Below are positions 26,152-35,303 of a DNA stretch of 46,380 nt, piece by piece. How positions within the stretch are numbered: the first letter of the stretch is position 1; each line of letters starts with the position of its first letter. Source of the DNA: Betaproteobacteria bacterium (GTDB lineage: Bacteria > Pseudomonadota > Gammaproteobacteria > Burkholderiales > Methylophilaceae); assembly GCA_016867975.1 (NCBI GenBank), contig VGIC01000012.1:1-46380 (forward strand), read 5' to 3'. A program made the translations under genes and the position numbers. The notes under the pieces were generated by a model. It was not told the origin of the DNA, ran no database searches, and worked only from the letters and a program-made list of their open reading frames with translations.

Positions 26152-28074
26152 TTAGTCTTTCTTTACTTCTTCGAACTCTGCATCTACAACGTCACCGTCC
26201 ACTGTTTTTTCACCTTCTGGGCTTGGTTGTGCGCTTTGTGCGTTGGCTTGTGCTTGTTGCTCAGCGTACACTTTTTCACCCAGTTTTTGTGATGCTGTCG
26301 TCAGCGCTTCCGTTTTGGCTTCAATCGCTGCTTTATCGTCAGATTTTAAGGCTTCTTCCACGTCTTTAATGGCTGCCTCAATGGCTTCTTTTTCTGCGGC
26401 ATCTAACTTGTCACCGTGTTCAGTGAGTGATTTTTTCACTGAGTGCACCATGCCATCTGCCGTGTTGCGCGCATCTACCAATTCACGCAATTTGCGGTCT
26501 TCATCGGCATATTTGATCGCATCTTCTTCCATCTTCTTGATTTCTTCTTCAGAAAGACCAGAATTCGCTTTAATGGTAATTTTGTTTTCTTTGCCAGTGG
26601 CTTTGTCTTTTGCAGATACGTGCAAAATACCGTTGGCATCGATATCAAAAGTCACTTCAATCTGTGGCATGCCACGTGGTGCAGGTGGAATGTCGCTCAA
26701 GTTGAACTGCCCCAGTGATTTGTTGGCAGAAGCCATTTCACGCTCACCTTGCAATACTTGAATCGTCACGGCGTTTTGGTTGTCTTCAGCGGTTGAGAAC
26801 ACTTGTGATGCCTTGGTAGGAATCGTGGTGTTTTTCTTGATGAGTTTAGTCATCACGCCACCGAGGGTTTCGATCCCTAATGACAATGGTGTCACGTCCA
26901 GTAACAACACGTCTTTTACGTCACCTTGCAATACGCCACCTTGAATTGCAGCGCCTACGGCAACCGCTTCGTCTGGGTTCACGTCTTTACGTGGCTCTTT
27001 ACCGAAGATTTCTTTTACTTTCTCTTGCACTTTAGGCATACGGCTTTGGCCGCCCACTAAAATGACGTCTGAAATGTCAGAAGCGGATACGCCAGCATCT
27101 TTCAATGCGGTACGGCAAGGTGCCATGGTGCGCTCGATCAAGTCTTCAACTAGAGATTCTAGTTTTGAACGGGTGATTTTGACCACTAAGTGTTTCGGGC
27201 CAGAAGCGTCAGCCGTGATGTATGGCAAGTTTACTTCAGTTTGCTGTGCGCCGGAGAGCTCAATCTTGGCTTTTTCAGCGGCTTCTTTCAGGCGTTGTTT
27301 GGCCAATAAGTCATTGCGCAGATCTAAACCATTTTCTTTCTTGAACTCATCGGCCAAGAAGTCAATCAAGCGGTTATCGAAGTCTTCACCACCTAGGAAT
27401 GTATCACCGTTGGTTGAAAGTACTTCAAATTGATGCTCACCATCAATGCTTGAGATTTCAATGATCGAAACGTCAAACGTACCGCCACCCAAGTCATACA
27501 CCGCAATTTTACGGTCACCTTCTTGTTTGTCCAAACCGAAAGCTAAAGCAGCAGCCGTTGGCTCGTTGATGATACGTTTTACTTCCAAGCCAGCGATACG
27601 ACCAGCGTCTTTGGTGGCTTGGCGTTGGCTGTCGTTGAAGTAGGCCGGTACAGTAATCACGGCTTCGGTTACTTCTTCGCCCAAGTAATCTTCTGCAGTT
27701 TTTTTCATTTTGCGCAAAACTTCAGCTGAGATTTGTGGCGGTGCCATTTTATTGCCGCGCACTTCTACCCATGCGTCACCGTTGTCTGCTTTTGTGATGG
27801 CGTAAGGCATCAGACCAATGTCTTTTTGCACTTCTTTTTCTTCGAAACGGCGGCCGATTAGGCGTTTTACTGCGTATAAAGTATTTTTTGGATTAGTCAC
27901 TGCTTGACGTTTAGCCGGTGCTCCAGCCAAAATCTCGCCATCTTCCTGATAGGCGATGATTGAAGGCGTTGTGCGAGCACCTTCAGCATTTTCGATGACG
28001 CGGGGTTTGCCACCTTCCATCACGGCAACGCAAGAATTTGTTGTACCTAAGTCAATACCAATGATTTTGCCCAT
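26152..28074 (-). CDS. dnaK: Chaperone DnaK (Hsp70)
   Basis: 640 residues, family length. It starts [29 protein letters not shown], and has the Hsp70 signatures [17 protein letters not shown] and [14 protein letters not shown], the linker region [17 protein letters not shown] and the acidic tail [11 protein letters not shown]. An ATP-driven chaperone working with DnaJ and GrpE. A sigma-32-like promoter is visible upstream (28149-28177). Confidence 0.98.
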   Translation of the reverse strand: MGKIIGIDLGTTNSCVAVMEGGKPRVIENAEGARTTPSIIAYQEDGEILAGAPAKRQAVTNPKNTLYAVKRLIGRRFEEKEVQKDIGLMPYAITKADNGDAWVEVRGNKMAPPQISAEVLRKMKKTAEDYLGEEVTEAVITVPAYFNDSQRQATKDAGRIAGLEVKRIINEPTAAALAFGLDKQEGDRKIAVYDLGGGTFDVSIIEISSIDGEHQFEVLSTNGDTFLGGEDFDNRLIDFLADEFKKENGLDLRNDLLAKQRLKEAAEKAKIELSGAQQTEVNLPYITADASGPKHLVVKITRSKLESLVEDLIERTMAPCRTALKDAGVSASDISDVILVGGQSRMPKVQEKVKEIFGKEPRKDVNPDEAVAVGAAIQGGVLQGDVKDVLLLDVTPLSLGIETLGGVMTKLIKKNTTIPTKASQVFSTAEDNQNAVTIQVLQGEREMASANKSLGQFNLSDIPPAPRGMPQIEVTFDIDANGILHVSAKDKATGKENKITIKANSGLSEEEIKKMEEDAIKYADEDRKLRELVDARNTADGMVHSVKKSLTEHGDKLDAAEKEAIEAAIKDVEEALKSDDKAAIEAKTEALTTASQKLGEKVYAEQQAQANAQSAQPSPEGEKTVDGDVVDAEFEEVKKD

Positions 28075-28148
28075 ATATATTTCCTTTAATTTAAATTTGT
28101 TGAACTGCTTTCCATGTGAGAGCAGTTTGAGTTCTTAACCTTGATAGC

Positions 28149-28177
28149 TAAATGGAGGTGGTTTAACTGAATTCAAG
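28149..28177 (-). promoter_or_regulatory. Sigma-32-like heat-shock promoter for dnaK
   Basis: On the minus strand CTTGAA is followed after 14 bp by CTCCATTTA, near the RpoH consensus CTTGAAA-N(11-16)-CCCATNTA. It lies 75-103 bp upstream of the dnaK ATG, between grpE and dnaK. Confidence 0.6.
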
Positions 28178-28192
28178 TGCTTGATTGCAGAT

Positions 28193-28705
28193 TTATTTCG
28201 CCACCATTACCAATGCAGGACGCAACACGCGGTCGTTCAATGTGTAACCTTTTTGCAAGACCTGAGTGACGGTATTAGGTTCGCCGCTATTTTCCAGCAT
28301 TGAAATTGCCTGATGTTTATTAGGATCGAACTTTTCACCGACTGGGTTGATTTCAGCGATATTGAATTTATCAAACACGCTTGATAATTGATTGGCCGTT
28401 AATTGCACACCATCTTTGTAGCTTTGCACATCAGAAGTTTCAATGAGTAAAGCTGCGTCCAAGCTATCTTTTACGGCTAGCAATTCATTAGAAAACTTCT
28501 CCAAAGCAAATTTGCGTGCTTTGTCGATATCGTCTACGGCACGGCGGCGAATATTTTCACCTTCGGCTTTTACGTAAAGTACGCTGGCTTTGGCTTCTTC
28601 CAGTGCGGCTTCTAGTTCCGTGATTTTTGCTTCTGGCGTGATAGGGGCGGATGTCTCTGTTGAAGCTTCTTGTTCTGGGTGCTGTAATTCTTGATCTTGT
28701 TGCAT
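28193..28705 (-). CDS. grpE: Nucleotide exchange factor GrpE
   Basis: 170 residues. After an acidic N-terminus comes the long coiled coil ([59 protein letters not shown]) and the beta-domain end ([48 protein letters not shown]). It releases ADP from DnaK. ATG 28705 is preceded by AGAGGAC; a longer frame upstream would cross the promoter and is rejected. Confidence 0.96.
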   Translation of the reverse strand: MQQDQELQHPEQEASTETSAPITPEAKITELEAALEEAKASVLYVKAEGENIRRRAVDDIDKARKFALEKFSNELLAVKDSLDAALLIETSDVQSYKDGVQLTANQLSSVFDKFNIAEINPVGEKFDPNKHQAISMLENSGEPNTVTQVLQKGYTLNDRVLRPALVMVAK

Positions 28706-28762
28706 GGCTGTCCTCTGATTTTTACTAGCATTAAGTGCTTGATATATGAAGATACTCGAATG

Positions 28763-28789
28763 AGTGGGGGCGTATTTTTGTTTTTCAAT
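28763..28789 (-). promoter_or_regulatory. Sigma-32-like heat-shock promoter for grpE
   Basis: On the minus strand ATTGAAA is followed after 12 bp by CCCCCACT, close to the RpoH promoter consensus (CTTGAAA, CCCCATNT). It lies about 60-85 bp upstream of the grpE ATG. Confidence 0.6.
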
Positions 28790-28842
28790 AGCGATGATGG
28801 GGAAATTCGAAAAATTCCCCATGAACTAAGAAACTTTCTGAA

Positions 28843-29823
28843 TCAGTGTCTGGATTTTTCCCAAGCCCAGGCATGCTGAATAATTAAAGTTAAGTCAGCA
28901 TATTTTGGTTGCCAGCCAAGCACTTGTTTGGCGCGGTTTGCATCTGCCACCAAACGGGCAGGGTCGCCTGCTCTTCGTGGTGCATATGTGACTGGTACTT
29001 GCTTCTCGGCAACTTTGGAGGCTGTTTGAATTACTTCATTGACACTGTAGCCTTGACCGTTTCCGATGTTGAAAACGCCTGAATCTCCACCATTGATGAG
29101 ATAGTTCATTGCCAGAATATGTGCGCTGGCGAGATCGTCTACGTGGATGTAGTCGCGGATACATGTGCCATCCGGAGTGTCATAGTCCTGACCAAAAAGC
29201 TGCAGAGGCGGGCATTTGCCGGTAATTGCTTGCAGTGCTAGCGGAATCAGGTGTGTTTCAGGGTTATGTTGTTCGCCAATACGTGCCTGCGGATCGGCTC
29301 CCGCAGCATTGAAGTAGCGCAGAGCGACGTATTGTTGTTGATATGCGTTGGCAAAATCCTGCAACATTTGTTCCACCATCAATTTGCTTCGGCCGTATGG
29401 ATTGACTGCGTTGGTGGGGTGGTTTTCATCAATCGGCGTGTATTGCGGTTCTCCATAAACGGCTGCGGTAGATGAAAACACTAATGGGCCAACATCGTGA
29501 TCGCGCATTGCTTCAAGCAAGGTGAGCGTTGCCGCTGTGTTGGCACGATAATACTTACCTGGGTCTTTGACTGATTCGCTGACAACGATTTGTGACGCAA
29601 AGTGGAAAACGCCATCAAATTGATGCGTTTTAAATAGGCTATCCAGAAATGCACGGTCATCAAAATCGTGTACCAGCAACTCGCCCCCCAGAACGGCGGA
29701 GGCTTTTCCTGCGGATAGGTTGTCCACGACCAATACGCGGTGTTCTTGCTCAATGAGTGCTTTTACCAGATGGGAGCCTATATAACCTGCGCCGCCTATC
29801 ACCAGAAATGTTGAGGTTTTCAA
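28843..29823 (-). CDS. galE: UDP-glucose 4-epimerase
   Basis: 326 residues. The Rossmann motif GGAGYIGSHLVKAL binds NAD; the catalytic Ser and Tyr are in FSSTAAVYGEP and NPYGRSKL (YxxxK). It also has AVNPYG, RYFNAAGADP and RDYIHVDDLASAHILA, all GalE hallmarks. It interconverts UDP-glucose and UDP-galactose for LPS or other polysaccharide. It follows waaC by 2 bp, so the two are one transcript. Confidence 0.93.
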   Translation of the reverse strand: MKTSTFLVIGGAGYIGSHLVKALIEQEHRVLVVDNLSAGKASAVLGGELLVHDFDDRAFLDSLFKTHQFDGVFHFASQIVVSESVKDPGKYYRANTAATLTLLEAMRDHDVGPLVFSSTAAVYGEPQYTPIDENHPTNAVNPYGRSKLMVEQMLQDFANAYQQQYVALRYFNAAGADPQARIGEQHNPETHLIPLALQAITGKCPPLQLFGQDYDTPDGTCIRDYIHVDDLASAHILAMNYLINGGDSGVFNIGNGQGYSVNEVIQTASKVAEKQVPVTYAPRRAGDPARLVADANRAKQVLGWQPKYADLTLIIQHAWAWEKSRH

Positions 29824-29825
29824 AG

Positions 29826-30809
29826 TCAGTCCTTATTGATAAAAGTCCGCGCCAGTGCAAGCACGCTGCGGGTATCAGGTATTTGGGCCTTCCCGCCGAT
29901 ATTGACCGCCAGATTTTTTACACTAGGCAGTACGCCTGTATACACTGGGTCGGTGTCTGTGTAGATGGCGATGCTCGGTTTGTCGAGCGCGGTTGAAAGG
30001 TGCATAAGCCCAGTATCTACGCCTATGTTGAGTTCAGCGTTGGCCAGTATTGCTGCTAAGGGCGTGAGCCTTAGTTTGGGCAAAATGATGGCATTGCTGG
30101 CATTGTCCGCAATGGCGCGCGCGCGACCTTCTTCAGCGGGATTAGACCATGGCAATAGAATCTTCAAATCATATTTTTCCAGTTGCTCAGCCAGTGTTAT
30201 CCAATGAGCGATTGGCCATAGTTTTGAGTCACGGCTTGTGCCATGCAGAAACACGACATAGCGGCCAGGTAAGGTGAATGCATCTGCAAGTTTGATTCTC
30301 TGTGCTACCAAGTTCAGTCCATAATCAGGGGCAGACTCAGGAATTTGATAATTAAGCGACAAAGCCGCAAGTGCACGATTTCTATTCACTGCGTGTTGAT
30401 TACGGGGGATATCAAACGTATGTTGGTAAAACAGGCTGGCGATAGGCTCTCTGGCTGAGTGAAAGTTCATACCGAAGCTCTCGCCATGGGCGAGTGTCGC
30501 TACAGCTGCGCTTTTAAGTAGGCCTTGTGTGTCGATGATGGCATCATATCGTGTGTTTTTTAGATGCCGATTAAGCTGCCTGATTTCTCCCCAAGTGTTG
30601 GGGCTGAATAAAGACTTGCGCCAGCGTCTGACGGCAACCGGAATAATTTCCCGCACTTGCGAATGTAAATGAGGTATTTCTGCGAAGCTTTCCTCTACCA
30701 TCCAATCGAAAGATGCAGTGGGGTAATGGGCGCGAATGTCAGCGATGACGGGTAGGTTGTGTATTACATCACCCATGGATGATGTTTTGACGAGCAGTAT
30801 CTGCGGCAT
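29826..30809 (-). CDS. waaC: LPS heptosyltransferase I
   Basis: About 327 residues, GT9 family. It starts MPQILLVKTSSMGDVIHNLPVIADIRAHYP, the near-invariant WaaC opening, and contains ATFDWMVEE-like SFDWMVEESFAEI, YDAIIDTQGLLKSA, FLHGTSRDSKLWP and NIGVDTGLMHLSTALDKPSIAIY. It adds the first heptose to Kdo2-lipid A. ATG 30809 is chosen; ATG 30818 (MRH added) is possible. Divergent from waaG by 50 bp. Confidence 0.94.
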   Translation of the reverse strand: MPQILLVKTSSMGDVIHNLPVIADIRAHYPTASFDWMVEESFAEIPHLHSQVREIIPVAVRRWRKSLFSPNTWGEIRQLNRHLKNTRYDAIIDTQGLLKSAAVATLAHGESFGMNFHSAREPIASLFYQHTFDIPRNQHAVNRNRALAALSLNYQIPESAPDYGLNLVAQRIKLADAFTLPGRYVVFLHGTSRDSKLWPIAHWITLAEQLEKYDLKILLPWSNPAEEGRARAIADNASNAIILPKLRLTPLAAILANAELNIGVDTGLMHLSTALDKPSIAIYTDTDPVYTGVLPSVKNLAVNIGGKAQIPDTRSVLALARTFINKD

Positions 30810-30859
30810 ATGCCGCATTTTCGCATACAATTACATTTTTTGCCCAGTCAGGGATCAGA

Positions 30860-32008
30860 TTGAAATTTGCGTTTCTGATTTTTAAGTATTTTCCATATGG
30901 TGGAATGCAGCGCGACATGTTGCGAACCGCGCATGAGCTCGTGAAGCGTGGCCATGATGTGGAGATTTTTACCATGTCATGGGATGGTGATCAGCCTGAG
31001 CAGAAGTCCAGCCCGACCATTACGATACATGTGTTGCCGCAGACCGGTTGGTTTAATTACCAGCGTTATCAAAAATTTATCGATACTTCATTTGCACAGA
31101 TTAACGCTGATCAGTTTGACTATATTTTTGGCTATAACCGCATGGCTGGTCTGGATGCGCACTTTGCGGCAGACCCCTGTTTTATCGAGCGGGCGCATCA
31201 GCAGCGTAATTTTTTATATCGATTGACGCCGCGTTTTAAGTGGTTCGTTGCCTGTGAAAAAGCTATTTTTTCTGCCGACTCAAAAACAGAAGTATTGGCG
31301 GTATCACTGGCTGAGAAATCACATTTTCAGCGCTGGTACGGTATTCAAGATGAGCGGTATCACTACATCCCGCCATTTTTATCTCCAGAGCGTTTCTTGT
31401 TGCAGGATAAACAGTCGATGCGCAAGCATCTGCGTGAGTCATTTGGTTTTGGCGAAGGGGATTTCGTTTATCTGCTTACGGGCTCTGGTTTTGCGATGAA
31501 GGGCCTAGATCGCGCGATTTTAGCTTTAGCTGCGCTGCCTGAGCACTTGCGTGTGACCACACGGTTGGTGGCAGTAGGGCAGGATAATCCTAAAGAATTC
31601 AGTCAGATGGCCAAAAAATTAGGCTTAGAAAAAAATGTGCTTATTTCAAAAGGTCGACCAGATATCCCGCAATTAATGCAGGGAGCTGAGGTATGTGTGC
31701 ATCCAGCCTATCGAGAGAATACCGGTTTGGTGATTCTTGAGGCGCTTGCGTGCGGGGCGCCTACCCTTGTCACCGCAAGCTGCGGTTATGCACACCACGT
31801 TGCTGATGCAAATGCGGGAATTGTCCATGCGCTACCTTTTGATCAAGCGTTGTTTAACCAGCAGTTTCTGGAAATGCGGCAAAGCGATAAAAAGCCGCAG
31901 TGGTCTGCTAACGGAATCAGTTATGCGAAAAATATCATGCTGGCAAATGATGGCAGTGCAGAAGCGAATATCCTGATTGATTTGGCCGAAAGAAAGCAAC
32001 AGTTATGA
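30860..32008 (+). CDS. waaG: LPS core glucosyltransferase WaaG (GT4)
   Basis: 382 residues. It starts MKFAFLIFKYFPYGGMQRDMLRTAHELVKRGHDVEIFT, the WaaG opening with the GGxQRD motif, and carries the GT4 acceptor Glu motif ENTGLVILEALACGAP. It adds a sugar to inner-core heptose. The start is a TTG with GGGATCAGA ahead; no ATG is available. The stop overlaps waaP by 4 nt (ATGA), so translation is coupled. Confidence 0.93.
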   Translation: MKFAFLIFKYFPYGGMQRDMLRTAHELVKRGHDVEIFTMSWDGDQPEQKSSPTITIHVLPQTGWFNYQRYQKFIDTSFAQINADQFDYIFGYNRMAGLDAHFAADPCFIERAHQQRNFLYRLTPRFKWFVACEKAIFSADSKTEVLAVSLAEKSHFQRWYGIQDERYHYIPPFLSPERFLLQDKQSMRKHLRESFGFGEGDFVYLLTGSGFAMKGLDRAILALAALPEHLRVTTRLVAVGQDNPKEFSQMAKKLGLEKNVLISKGRPDIPQLMQGAEVCVHPAYRENTGLVILEALACGAPTLVTASCGYAHHVADANAGIVHALPFDQALFNQQFLEMRQSDKKPQWSANGISYAKNIMLANDGSAEANILIDLAERKQQL

Positions 32009-32829
32009 CAGCTAAATCAATGCTACTTGTACCTGATGCAATTAAGCAAGTGCTAACTGGCGAAGACGTTTTCGATGGGGTCATGGGGTTGCAGGGTAAG
32101 GCGTTTCGCGATGTGAAAGGCCGCAGGACGATACAGGTCAGCCTGAATGGCCGAAGCTACTTTGTTAAGCAGCATTTTGGTGTGGGCTGGCGAGAAATTC
32201 TTAAGAATCTATTCAGTTTTAAAAAGCCTGTTTTAGGTGCAATGACTGAGGTTGAGGCGATTAAAAAGCTGGCGCTGATTGGTATTTCAACCACCCCCTT
32301 AATTGGCTATGGGGTGAAGGGTATCAATCCGGCCACGCAGCAGTCGTTTTTAATCACTGAGGATTTGGGCGATATTGTTTCTCTTGAAGATTTATGTGCG
32401 AACTGGAAACAAAATCCGCCTGATCCCGCACTAAAGGTTGGCATCATCACTGCACTGGCGCAGTTGGCGGCCAAACTTCATGGTGCTGGCATGTGCCATC
32501 GTGATTTTTACCTGTGTCATTTTGTTATGAGGGCCTCTGAGTTGGCAGAAGGTAAAGTCAATCTCATTTTAATCGACTTGCATCGAATGCTGCTCGGGCA
32601 ATCCAGCCATGGTAACGCGGTGATGAAGGACATTGCTGGGCTGGTGTTTTCGGCAATGGATTGCGGATTTACTGAAGAAGACTGGCTGTTGTTCAGGCGG
32701 CACTATTTGCCACAATCTGGCGCGTTCTGGCTGGAGGTTGAAGCGCGTGCGCAGAAACTCTATGCAAAATTCAATAGCGCTAGATTTCAGAATAGGCTGG
32801 CTAAAGAAAAATCGCTTATTCAGCAGTGA
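32005..32829 (+). CDS. waaP: LPS core heptose(I) kinase WaaP
   Basis: 274 residues. It shows the kinase-fold Lys in SYFVKQHFGVGWREILKN, PVLGAMTEVEAIKKLALIGI, the hinge ITEDLGDIVSLEDL and the catalytic loop HRDFYLCHF near residue 165, followed by LILIDLHRM (metal-binding Asp). It phosphorylates the first heptose in the cytoplasm, important for outer-membrane strength. Coupled to waaG by a 4-nt overlap; its end overlaps the convergent acyltransferase gene by 14 nt. Confidence 0.94.
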   Translation: MTAKSMLLVPDAIKQVLTGEDVFDGVMGLQGKAFRDVKGRRTIQVSLNGRSYFVKQHFGVGWREILKNLFSFKKPVLGAMTEVEAIKKLALIGISTTPLIGYGVKGINPATQQSFLITEDLGDIVSLEDLCANWKQNPPDPALKVGIITALAQLAAKLHGAGMCHRDFYLCHFVMRASELAEGKVNLILIDLHRMLLGQSSHGNAVMKDIAGLVFSAMDCGFTEEDWLLFRRHYLPQSGAFWLEVEARAQKLYAKFNSARFQNRLAKEKSLIQQ

Positions 32830-33673
32830 GTTGTGATTTTGCTTTGCGACTCACTTTATAGCGATGGTAACCCCAGTAATATTGGGATGGACACTGTCTG
32901 ATTTGATCTTCAATTGCCTGATTCAGTAAGGCGGGGGTAGCAATGGCATGATCTTCGAGTTTAGAAAAGTGCACGATGTAACCCTTGCCTTTCGGTAGCC
33001 GCTCTCCAAATACCATAATGACTGTCGCGCCAGTTTTTTCTGCAAGTTTGCTGACAAGAGACATCGTGTATGCGGGTTTGTCGAAAAATGGTGCCCACTC
33101 ACCTTCTCCGGCGGCAGGGTTTTGATCTGGCAGAATGCCGATGGCTTCATTGTTTTTTAATGCCTGCATAAGCAAGCGTACCCCGTGAGTGTTGGCAGGC
33201 GCGAGCTTGACCTTACCTTTGGTACGTCCGCTGTCGATAAGTGGGGTCAGCCAGGATTTTTTTGGCGGCCTGAACAGCACGGTAATCGGGTGATGGTGAC
33301 CGTAGTAAATTGAAGTGATCTCAAAACAACCCAGATGTGGGGTGAGAAATATAATGCCCTTGCCTCGCGAGAGGGCCTCATCCATTAGGTGCCAGTTGGA
33401 TGCAGATTGCACTTGGTCAAGTGCCTGCTGTTCAGACCAGTCCCAGATTGCAAGTGTTTCCAGGATAGCTTTGCCAGTTTCGCCTATATTTTTTCTGATA
33501 ACCTGCTTGAATTCTGTGTCAGTTTTACAAAGGTCACTTTGGCGTAGATTTTCGCGCCGCAGGCTTGCCGTGTTTGGTGTCAGCAGATGCAACAGCCAGC
33601 CTAGTATTTTACCGAGACCATGGATGATGGGTAATGGGAGGCGGGAGAGGATTTTTGAAATGAGTGTGAGCAT
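32816..33673 (-). CDS. Lysophospholipid/lipid A acyltransferase (LpxL/HtrB-like)
   Basis: 285 residues. An N-terminal membrane segment (ILGWLLHLL) is followed by the HX4E active motif HLGCFE within GKGIIFLTPHLGCFEITSIY, then LFRPPKKSWL, GILPDQNPAAGEGEWAPFFDKPAYT and the end QYYWGYHRYK, all LpxL/LpxM-family features. It probably adds a secondary acyl chain to lipid A or an ornithine/lyso lipid. It is the only minus-strand gene inside an otherwise plus-strand LPS group and overlaps waaP at its 3' end. Confidence 0.9.
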   Translation of the reverse strand: MLTLISKILSRLPLPIIHGLGKILGWLLHLLTPNTASLRRENLRQSDLCKTDTEFKQVIRKNIGETGKAILETLAIWDWSEQQALDQVQSASNWHLMDEALSRGKGIIFLTPHLGCFEITSIYYGHHHPITVLFRPPKKSWLTPLIDSGRTKGKVKLAPANTHGVRLLMQALKNNEAIGILPDQNPAAGEGEWAPFFDKPAYTMSLVSKLAEKTGATVIMVFGERLPKGKGYIVHFSKLEDHAIATPALLNQAIEDQIRQCPSQYYWGYHRYKVSRKAKSQLTAE

Positions 33674-33775
33674 GATATTTCTGCTATTTTAATTGATTAG
33701 GGTGATCGGTGAGAAAATTTGTAGTAGAAGCCTGATAAAATGCCTCTCTAAATTAGAGATTGATAGGGGTGGTTT

Positions 33776-34555
33776 TTGCTTACTTTTGTTTCAGAAAAAT
33801 ACGCACAATTACTTAAACACAATCAGCTTGATAGTTTCGAAAAGGTGTGGAATCGGAAGGTGGATTGGTTTGAAGAGCCCAATGAGCGTCGAGGTGGGTG
33901 GAGCGGTGTGGGCAGAATTGTGCTGCAACAAGATGATGGCACTGAAATCGGTGCATACTTGAAGCGCCAGGATAATCATTGTCGAACATCTTGGTTGCAT
34001 CCAATTAAGGGTGTGCCTACATTTCAACGTGAATTTGAAATGATGCATTATCTTGAAAAACGAGGTGTGTCAGCGCCTGAAGTTATATTGTTTGGTCGCA
34101 GTCCTGATGGAGACTTTAAAACAACATTATTGACGAAAGAACTGGCGGGATTTAAACCTCTAGAAGACTTAACAAATGAGTTGTTTGCCAATGGTCGACC
34201 GCCCCTTGCTGAGCAAAAGGCAATCGTAAGTGCGGTGGCTTTACTTGCTCAAAAGTTGCATGCAGCCAATGTGCAACATCGTTCTTTTTATCCTAAGCAT
34301 CTATTTGTAAACAGGGATGATTTAACTATGCTTAAGGTGGCGGTCATCGATTTAGAAAAATCGAGAATAAATTATATTGCTGTGATGCGGAGCTTGATTG
34401 ATCTGGCTGTTTTAAATCGACATGCTAAATGTTGGAGTCGGTCAAGGCGCATGTCATTTTATTTGCAGTATCTAGGGATTGATAAATTGACGCCGTTCGC
34501 CAAATGGCTGTGTCGTAGAATCGTGAAGCGATCCAATCGAGTAAAGCGTAAGTAG
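33776..34555 (+). CDS. InaA-like LPS kinase-family protein
   Basis: 259 residues with the kinase-like fold of the WaaP/InaA family. It has LKRQDNHCRTSWLHPIKGVPTFQREFEMMHYLEKRGVSAPEVILFG, as in InaA, then HRSFYPKHLFV near residue 167 and VAVIDLEKSR. The position of the catalytic Asp in WaaP (HRDFY) is Ser here, so activity is uncertain. The Pseudomonas counterpart next to waaP is WapP. Start: TTG 33776 with AGGGG 7 bp ahead. AT-richer than waaG/waaP in appearance. Confidence 0.8.
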   Translation: MLTFVSEKYAQLLKHNQLDSFEKVWNRKVDWFEEPNERRGGWSGVGRIVLQQDDGTEIGAYLKRQDNHCRTSWLHPIKGVPTFQREFEMMHYLEKRGVSAPEVILFGRSPDGDFKTTLLTKELAGFKPLEDLTNELFANGRPPLAEQKAIVSAVALLAQKLHAANVQHRSFYPKHLFVNRDDLTMLKVAVIDLEKSRINYIAVMRSLIDLAVLNRHAKCWSRSRRMSFYLQYLGIDKLTPFAKWLCRRIVKRSNRVKRK

Positions 34556-34610
34556 CGGTTATAATGCATATTATTATAATAATCACAAATTCATTTTTAA
34601 GGGTTGTGTA

Positions 34611-35291
34611 ATGTCTAAGCTAAAAGAAGCGCCTGTCAAGTTGGAATTCTCGAATAAATATACTAGAGAGCATTCTCAGTACTATTACGAAAAACACCGT
34701 AGAGGGATTGAACCTAGACTGTCACATTGGCGAGATGTGCAACTGGCACGTAAGGCCCTAAAAATTGCAGGGGAGCCATTGCGTGTGCTGGATTTGCCGT
34801 GTGGTGCTGGTCGTTTTTGGCCAACTTTGGCTGAAAACCCCAATAGGACCGTAATTGGGGCAGATAACTCCGCAGATATGGTTGCGGTTGCAACAGAAAA
34901 TTGCCCTAAAGAGATTGCATCACGCTTTACTGGTATGCAAACTTCGGCCTTTGCAATTGATTTACCTGATGGAGCTGTAGATAGTGTTTTTAGTATGCGC
35001 CTAATGCACCACATTGGTAAGTCTGAGCATCGCTTGGTGATGTTGAAAGAGTTTCATCGCGTAACAAAAGATACCGTGATTATGTCTTTGTGGGTTGATG
35101 GCAATTACAAGGCTTGGAAACGCATGCGTTCTGAGAAACATCATCCTAGAGGGGAAAGTCAGAATCGCTTTTTAATTCCAGCAAAACAAATCGAACAAGA
35201 GTTTGTGCAAGCGGGATTTAAAGTGGTTAAGTTCTTAGATTTTATCCCATATTACGCGATGTGGCGTGTTTACGTTTTACGTAAAGTTTAA
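34611..35291 (+). CDS. Class I SAM-dependent methyltransferase
   Basis: 226 residues. Motif I is VLDLPCGAGRFWPTL near residue 60, then IGADNSADMVAVA (acidic SAM-ribose residue) and SVFSMRLMHHIGKSEHRLVMLKEFHRV, a Methyltransf_11 layout. The substrate is unknown; its place between LPS-kinase genes suggests core sugar or lipid modification. An AAGGG site precedes ATG 34611. Its stop is in the same frame as the next gene, 12 bp upstream of it. Confidence 0.82.
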   Translation: MSKLKEAPVKLEFSNKYTREHSQYYYEKHRRGIEPRLSHWRDVQLARKALKIAGEPLRVLDLPCGAGRFWPTLAENPNRTVIGADNSADMVAVATENCPKEIASRFTGMQTSAFAIDLPDGAVDSVFSMRLMHHIGKSEHRLVMLKEFHRVTKDTVIMSLWVDGNYKAWKRMRSEKHHPRGESQNRFLIPAKQIEQEFVQAGFKVVKFLDFIPYYAMWRVYVLRKV

Positions 35292-35303
35292 TTAAGAATT
35301 GCG

